A stretch of 35,520 nucleotides of DNA from Prevotella sp. Its GTDB lineage: Bacteria; Bacteroidota; Bacteroidia; Bacteroidales; Bacteroidaceae. Shown here piece after piece: positions 32,180 to 35,520 of the stretch. The notes under the pieces are model-generated. The model was not told the DNA's origin. It was given only the letters and a program-made list of their open reading frames with translations, and did no database searches. The stretch is from NCBI GenBank assembly GCA_016291595.1, contig JAEEXN010000022.1:1-35520 (forward strand). The letters are read 5' to 3'. How positions within the stretch are numbered: position 1 is the stretch's first letter; every line of letters starts with the position of its first letter. Position numbers and translations under genes: made by a program.

Positions 32180-34075
32180 ATGCAAACGATAGAATTGCTG
32201 GCCCCTGCCAAGAATTTAGAATGCGGCATCGCTGCCATTGACCATGGTGCCGATGCTGTATATATAGGTGCAGAGCGTTTTGGTGCCCGTGTGGCAGCTG
32301 GTAATTCGGTGGAGGATATAGCTGAGTTATGCCGTTATGCGCATCGTTTCGATGCTAAGGTCTATGTGACGGTAAACACCATTGTGTATGATGATGAGTT
32401 GGTGGCAACGCAACAACTTATCGGCCGTTTGGCTGATGCCGGTGTTGATGCCATTCTTGTACAGGATATGGGCATTATGAAGATGAATGATGCTCTCTGT
32501 TATGAAGGTCACCATTCATCTTTGTGCTTTCATGCCTCTACACAGACAGACAACCGTACTATTGAAAAAGTTCGCTGGCTCCACTCGTTGGGATTTTGTC
32601 GTATCGTGCTCGCTCGTGAGCTGTCTATAGATGAAATAAGGGCGATTCATGAGGCTGTGCCCGATGTGGAATTGGAGGTGTTTGTACACGGTGCATTATG
32701 CGTTAGCTATTCGGGGGTGTGTTATGCCTCACAGTATTCTTTCGGTCGTAGTGCCAACCGTGGTGCCTGTGCGCAGTTCTGCCGCCTTAAGTTTGACTTG
32801 CAAGATTCCGACGGGCGCATGATAGAGCAGGGGAGGCACCTGCTGTCGTTGAAAGACATGTGCCGTATTGACTCACTGGAGGAACTGATGGCAGCTGGAG
32901 TCAGCTCATTGAAGATTGAGGGACGGCTGAAAGATGTTTATTATGTGAAGAATGTGGTGGCTGCCTACAGTCAGCGTCTGAATGAGATTATCGACCTCCA
33001 TCCCGACAAATATTGCCGTTCGTCGCTAGGTCGGTGTACTTATACATTTACTCCAAACCTGAAGAAAACGTTCAACCGTGGATTCACCGACTATTTCCTG
33101 CATGGGCGCCAGCCCGATATCGTTTCGTTCGATACGCCGAAGGCCATTGGCGAGTATGTGGGAAAGGTGAAAGAAATACGCGGAGGCTCATTCAATGTGG
33201 CAGGAACGGCAAGCTTCGCAAATGGTGACGGATTGTGTTACTTCTATGTCCAAGGTGGGAGAGACACAGCGAAAAATTACGTGTTGGAAGGCTTCCGCGT
33301 GAATAAGGTGGTGAACAACCGCTTGTTTCCATTGAAGATGCCTGAGCATCTGAGGCCTGGCATGGCGCTATATCGTAATAATGACCAGCAGTTTGAGCGG
33401 TTGCTTGACAAACCGAGTGCTGAGCGGAAGATAGAAGTGGACATGATTTTAGAGACTGTAGAAGGCGGATTATGTCTGACCATGGCCGATGCCGGCGGAA
33501 ACACGATGGCAACTGCAACAGTGCCTCTTGAGTATCAGAAGGCTCAGAAACCTCAGTATCAAAACATGAGCACGCAACTCTCTAAACTGGGCGGCACACC
33601 ATACACATGTCGTGAGGTTGTTGTGAGGAATCATGTCGATGAGTGCTTTGTGCCCAGCAGCGTGTTGACCGATTTGCGACGACGGGTGACAGCCTTAAAG
33701 GCGGCAAGGAAGAAGGAAACAGAGATTGCAGAAAATGTGAAAAAGGAACTGGTGCCAATGCCGAAGGAGTATCGGGATTATCCTTATCTGTATAATATTG
33801 CCAATAAGGAGGCCAAAGCTTTCTATGAGCAGCAAGGGCTAAAGAACGTCCAGTCGGCCTTTGAGTTGAGTCCTTTGCCACCGAACAAGCATCATGTGGC
33901 ACCCTTGCTGATGCAGTGCCGCCATTGTCTGCGATACACTTTGGGCTACTGTGTAAAGCATGGTGGGCGAAAGCCTCAGTGGCATGAGCCGCTTTCACTG
34001 GTCCTTCCTAACGGGAAACGGTTCCGCCTGCAGTTCGATTGTCAACAATGTCAGATGAATATCTATGCGGAATAA
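32180..34075 (+). CDS. U32-family protein, RlhA-type (23S rRNA hydroxylation)
   Basis: A 631-residue protein of the U32 family. Members with this length and C-terminal extension include E. coli RlhA, which hydroxylates C2501 of 23S rRNA with prephenate-linked chemistry; others were called collagenases. The N-terminal TIM-barrel-like part starts IELLAPAKNLECGIAAIDHG with AVYIGAERFGAR. The four conserved cysteines of the iron-sulfur site fall in HGALCVSYSGVCYASQ and ANRGACAQFCRLKF (about residues 170-205). KIEGRLKDVYYVKNV follows. The DUF3656-like middle and a C-terminal CRHCLRYTLGYC with a later CQQCQ add a second Cys group. rRNA modification is favoured, given the translation genes nearby, but tRNA hydroxylation (TrhP-like) is possible. 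Confidence 0.92.
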   Translation: MQTIELLAPAKNLECGIAAIDHGADAVYIGAERFGARVAAGNSVEDIAELCRYAHRFDAKVYVTVNTIVYDDELVATQQLIGRLADAGVDAILVQDMGIMKMNDALCYEGHHSSLCFHASTQTDNRTIEKVRWLHSLGFCRIVLARELSIDEIRAIHEAVPDVELEVFVHGALCVSYSGVCYASQYSFGRSANRGACAQFCRLKFDLQDSDGRMIEQGRHLLSLKDMCRIDSLEELMAAGVSSLKIEGRLKDVYYVKNVVAAYSQRLNEIIDLHPDKYCRSSLGRCTYTFTPNLKKTFNRGFTDYFLHGRQPDIVSFDTPKAIGEYVGKVKEIRGGSFNVAGTASFANGDGLCYFYVQGGRDTAKNYVLEGFRVNKVVNNRLFPLKMPEHLRPGMALYRNNDQQFERLLDKPSAERKIEVDMILETVEGGLCLTMADAGGNTMATATVPLEYQKAQKPQYQNMSTQLSKLGGTPYTCREVVVRNHVDECFVPSSVLTDLRRRVTALKAARKKETEIAENVKKELVPMPKEYRDYPYLYNIANKEAKAFYEQQGLKNVQSAFELSPLPPNKHHVAPLLMQCRHCLRYTLGYCVKHGGRKPQWHEPLSLVLPNGKRFRLQFDCQQCQMNIYAE

Positions 34076-34130
34076 TTGTCAGTTCAGGACTATCAATAGC
34101 ATGTTTAGAGTTGTGATTAGTTTTTCTCAT

Positions 34131-35135
34131 ATGCGAAATGTAATCATAACCCGTAACTCATATCTTGTTGTATTAAGCATGTTCTTGCTCCTCACCAGCT
34201 GCTACCATAAGCATGAGCGGAAGACCTCAGATGCAGTTACGTATACTGAGGAGCAGTTGGACAGCATCTCGTTCTCTGGCACGCACCACTATACAAACAA
34301 CTATAACTTTGTGGTGAAAGCTGACTCACTTGTGTTGCTGAAGCAACAACCTGAGGAGAAACTGAACAGCCTGATGACCGATTCGTTTGTGGTGATGAAG
34401 AATGATCCCCTTGTGGTGGCCGATATACGCATCATTCCTACCGACTCGATAGACTCTGTATGGGTGCAGTTGGCGCGCGACCAATTCACGTTCGGTTGGA
34501 TTCATGAGACTACATTGTTGGATAAAGTAGTACCAGACGACCCAATCTCACAGTTCATCTCTACGTTCTCCGACGTTCACATGTTGATTTTTCTTATTAT
34601 TATTGTGGTGATAGGCGCAGTGTATGTCTTCAGGATGATTAGGAGCCGGAATGCCAAACTGGTGCATTTCAACGATATTGACTCGTTTTATCCTACAGCA
34701 CTTGTTCTGTTGGTGGCATCGTCAGCCACGCTTTATGCCAGTATACAAGTGTTTGCTCCTGACATGTGGCGTCATTTCTACTACCATCCTACACTTAATC
34801 CGTTTATTGTACCTACGTTGTTGAGCATTTTTTTAGTATCGGTATGGGCTATTCTTATTGTCGGCCTTGCCACTGTTGACGATGTACGTCATCATCTTCC
34901 TATCGGTGATGCCGTGCTCTATCTGTTTGGATTGGCTGCCATTTGTGCTGTCGATTATATTGTATTCAGCGTTTTCACCTTATATTATATTGGTTATGTG
35001 TTGTTGGTATTCTATTTCTATTTCTCCATTAAGGTCTATCTGTCCCGTTCGCATACTGGTTTGATGTGTGGTAATTGCGGAGCGAAACTTGAAAAGAAGG
35101 GTAAGTGTCCTTTTTGTGGTACAGAAAACCTGTAG
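34131..35135 (+). CDS. Membrane lipoprotein with SH3-like region, five TM segments and zinc ribbon
   Basis: A 334-residue protein I cannot name. The ATG at 34131 gives a signal peptide ending in lipobox LLLTSC (Cys24); an ATG at 34101 and a start at 34065 overlapping the U32 gene are less likely. A periplasmic part of about 110 residues (25-135) has an SH3-like stretch (VWVQLARDQFTFGWIHE). Five hydrophobic segments follow between about residues 145 and 310. The C-terminus is a small zinc ribbon with two CxxC pairs (CGNCGAKL and CPFCGTENL), the usual zinc_ribbon_2 type, which should be cytoplasmic. Role unknown; it may sense or scaffold. It begins 55 bases after the U32 gene. Confidence 0.8.
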   Translation: MRNVIITRNSYLVVLSMFLLLTSCYHKHERKTSDAVTYTEEQLDSISFSGTHHYTNNYNFVVKADSLVLLKQQPEEKLNSLMTDSFVVMKNDPLVVADIRIIPTDSIDSVWVQLARDQFTFGWIHETTLLDKVVPDDPISQFISTFSDVHMLIFLIIIVVIGAVYVFRMIRSRNAKLVHFNDIDSFYPTALVLLVASSATLYASIQVFAPDMWRHFYYHPTLNPFIVPTLLSIFLVSVWAILIVGLATVDDVRHHLPIGDAVLYLFGLAAICAVDYIVFSVFTLYYIGYVLLVFYFYFSIKVYLSRSHTGLMCGNCGAKLEKKGKCPFCGTENL

Positions 35136-35326
35136 TTCCCCAAAAGGGAGGTTGTGGAGAGTGGAAGAATACATACATTAGCAAATAATGATAGGGGACT
35201 GTATACAATATGACTCGTACTTCTGCTAAATAAATAAAGCTAAATCGTAAAACATACCATGTTTTTTACCTTTGGCTATGCTGAAGCTGATGTCATTTGG
35301 AAAACAAAAGAATAATGTGTTTTTCT
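35136..35326. other. Gene-less stretch
   Basis: No supported gene. A TACCTTTG at 35267-35274 resembles a -7 box but lacks a clear -33 partner. A 63-codon frame from the ATG at 35278 runs through the stronger promoter at 35327-35358 and is not counted as a gene. Confidence 0.4.
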
Positions 35327-35358
35327 TTTGGTTTTTCCCTCCTTTATTTGTATCTTTG
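35327..35358 (+). promoter_or_regulatory. Promoter upstream of array 2
   Basis: TTTG (35327-35330) and a perfect TATCTTTG (35351-35358) are 20 bases apart. Its transcript would cross array 2 from 35433 and may continue to a gene beyond the window. Confidence 0.75.
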
Positions 35359-35432
35359 CAAAAGAATACCACCGCTATTTACGTCTCGGGTAAATGCTTT
35401 CAACAACGCTTCTTAACACTTTTTAAAAACTA

Positions 35433-35520
35433 TCACTGCAGTGAGAGAGTCCTATCACTGGAGTGAGAGAAAGCTATCACTGGAGTGATAGGATCCTTTC
35501 ACTGGAGTGATAGACTTCCC
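35433..35520 (-). repeat. Array 2: 22-bp-period palindromes, inverted copy of array 1 type
   Basis: Palindromes start at 35433, 35455, 35477 and 35499, exactly 22 bp apart: TCACTGCAGTGA once, then TCACTGGAGTGA three times. Read on the minus strand they become TCACTCCAGTGA, the main unit of array 1, and spacers also match (TAGCTTTCTC here, TAGCTTCCTC there). The array may continue past the window edge. Confidence 0.92.

Noticed and set aside
35278..35466. Small protein starting MLKLMSFGKQ
   Set aside because: The frame reads through a strong promoter and into the palindromic array, has a Phe-rich low-complexity stretch from the T-rich promoter DNA, and resembles nothing known.

Overview
The window reads as a chromosomal segment of a Bacteroidales bacterium, most likely Prevotella or a close relative. 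Three things point there. First, many genes are preceded by the Bacteroidota promoter pattern, a -7 box TAnnTTTG with a -33 TTTG about 19-21 bases upstream. Second, it carries families typical of the phylum: a DUF4348-type lipoprotein, a head-GIN protein, an M13 peptidase, a SPOR lipoprotein and a eukaryote-like CarB. Third, E. coli-like Shine-Dalgarno sequences are scarce. No tRNA, rRNA, insertion sequence, prophage, CRISPR or defence genes were found. Most of the window is housekeeping sequence.

Layout. 1-3968 (minus): an outer-membrane barrel protein, a secreted protein of unknown function, then carB, which runs off the left edge. 4032-6193 (minus): a divergent NAD-dependent DNA ligase. 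6168-6714: a gene-poor gap with a 22-bp-period palindromic array. 6715-7858: a B3/B4-domain gene and a convergent Nudix gene that overlap at their ends. 7971-10994 (minus): pheS, an MFS transporter and an SDR oxidoreductase. 11101-13742 (plus): a lipoprotein, murB and an MBL-fold hydrolase, followed by a 21-bp-period array. 14018-14879 (minus): a YtxH / holin-like / small-protein trio. 15106-18673 (plus): SPOR lipoprotein, ruvX, def and a TPR protein. 18821-22328 (plus): thrS, infC, rpmI, rplT, ending in a strong terminator. 22417-26660: tex and an ABC-F ATPase, diverging from overlapping promoters. 26729-28812: an M13 peptidase and a bidirectional terminator. 28839-30850 (minus): a head-GIN protein, a sigma factor carrying its own membrane anchor, and a small secreted protein. 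31133-35135 (plus): metA, a U32/RlhA-type protein and a membrane protein with a zinc ribbon. 35136-35520: promoters and a second 22-bp palindromic array, cut by the window edge.

How the genes fit together. The core is translation: pheS, thrS, infC, rpmI, rplT, def, ruvX, the ABC-F factor, RlhA-type U32 and a B3/B4 tRNA-editing-like domain. Alongside it are cell-envelope genes (murB, SPOR, OM barrel, TPR), nucleotide and amino-acid synthesis (carB, metA) and nucleic-acid upkeep (ligase, Tex, Nudix).

The least explained material is intergenic. Two arrays, about 29 kb apart, share a 12-bp palindrome on an exact 22-bp period and lie in opposite orientations. A third array has a different sequence but a similar 21-bp period. 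Both 22-bp arrays have a good promoter about 75 bases upstream. I could not match them to a known element. The sigma factor with a membrane segment and the divergent ligase are the most notable proteins.
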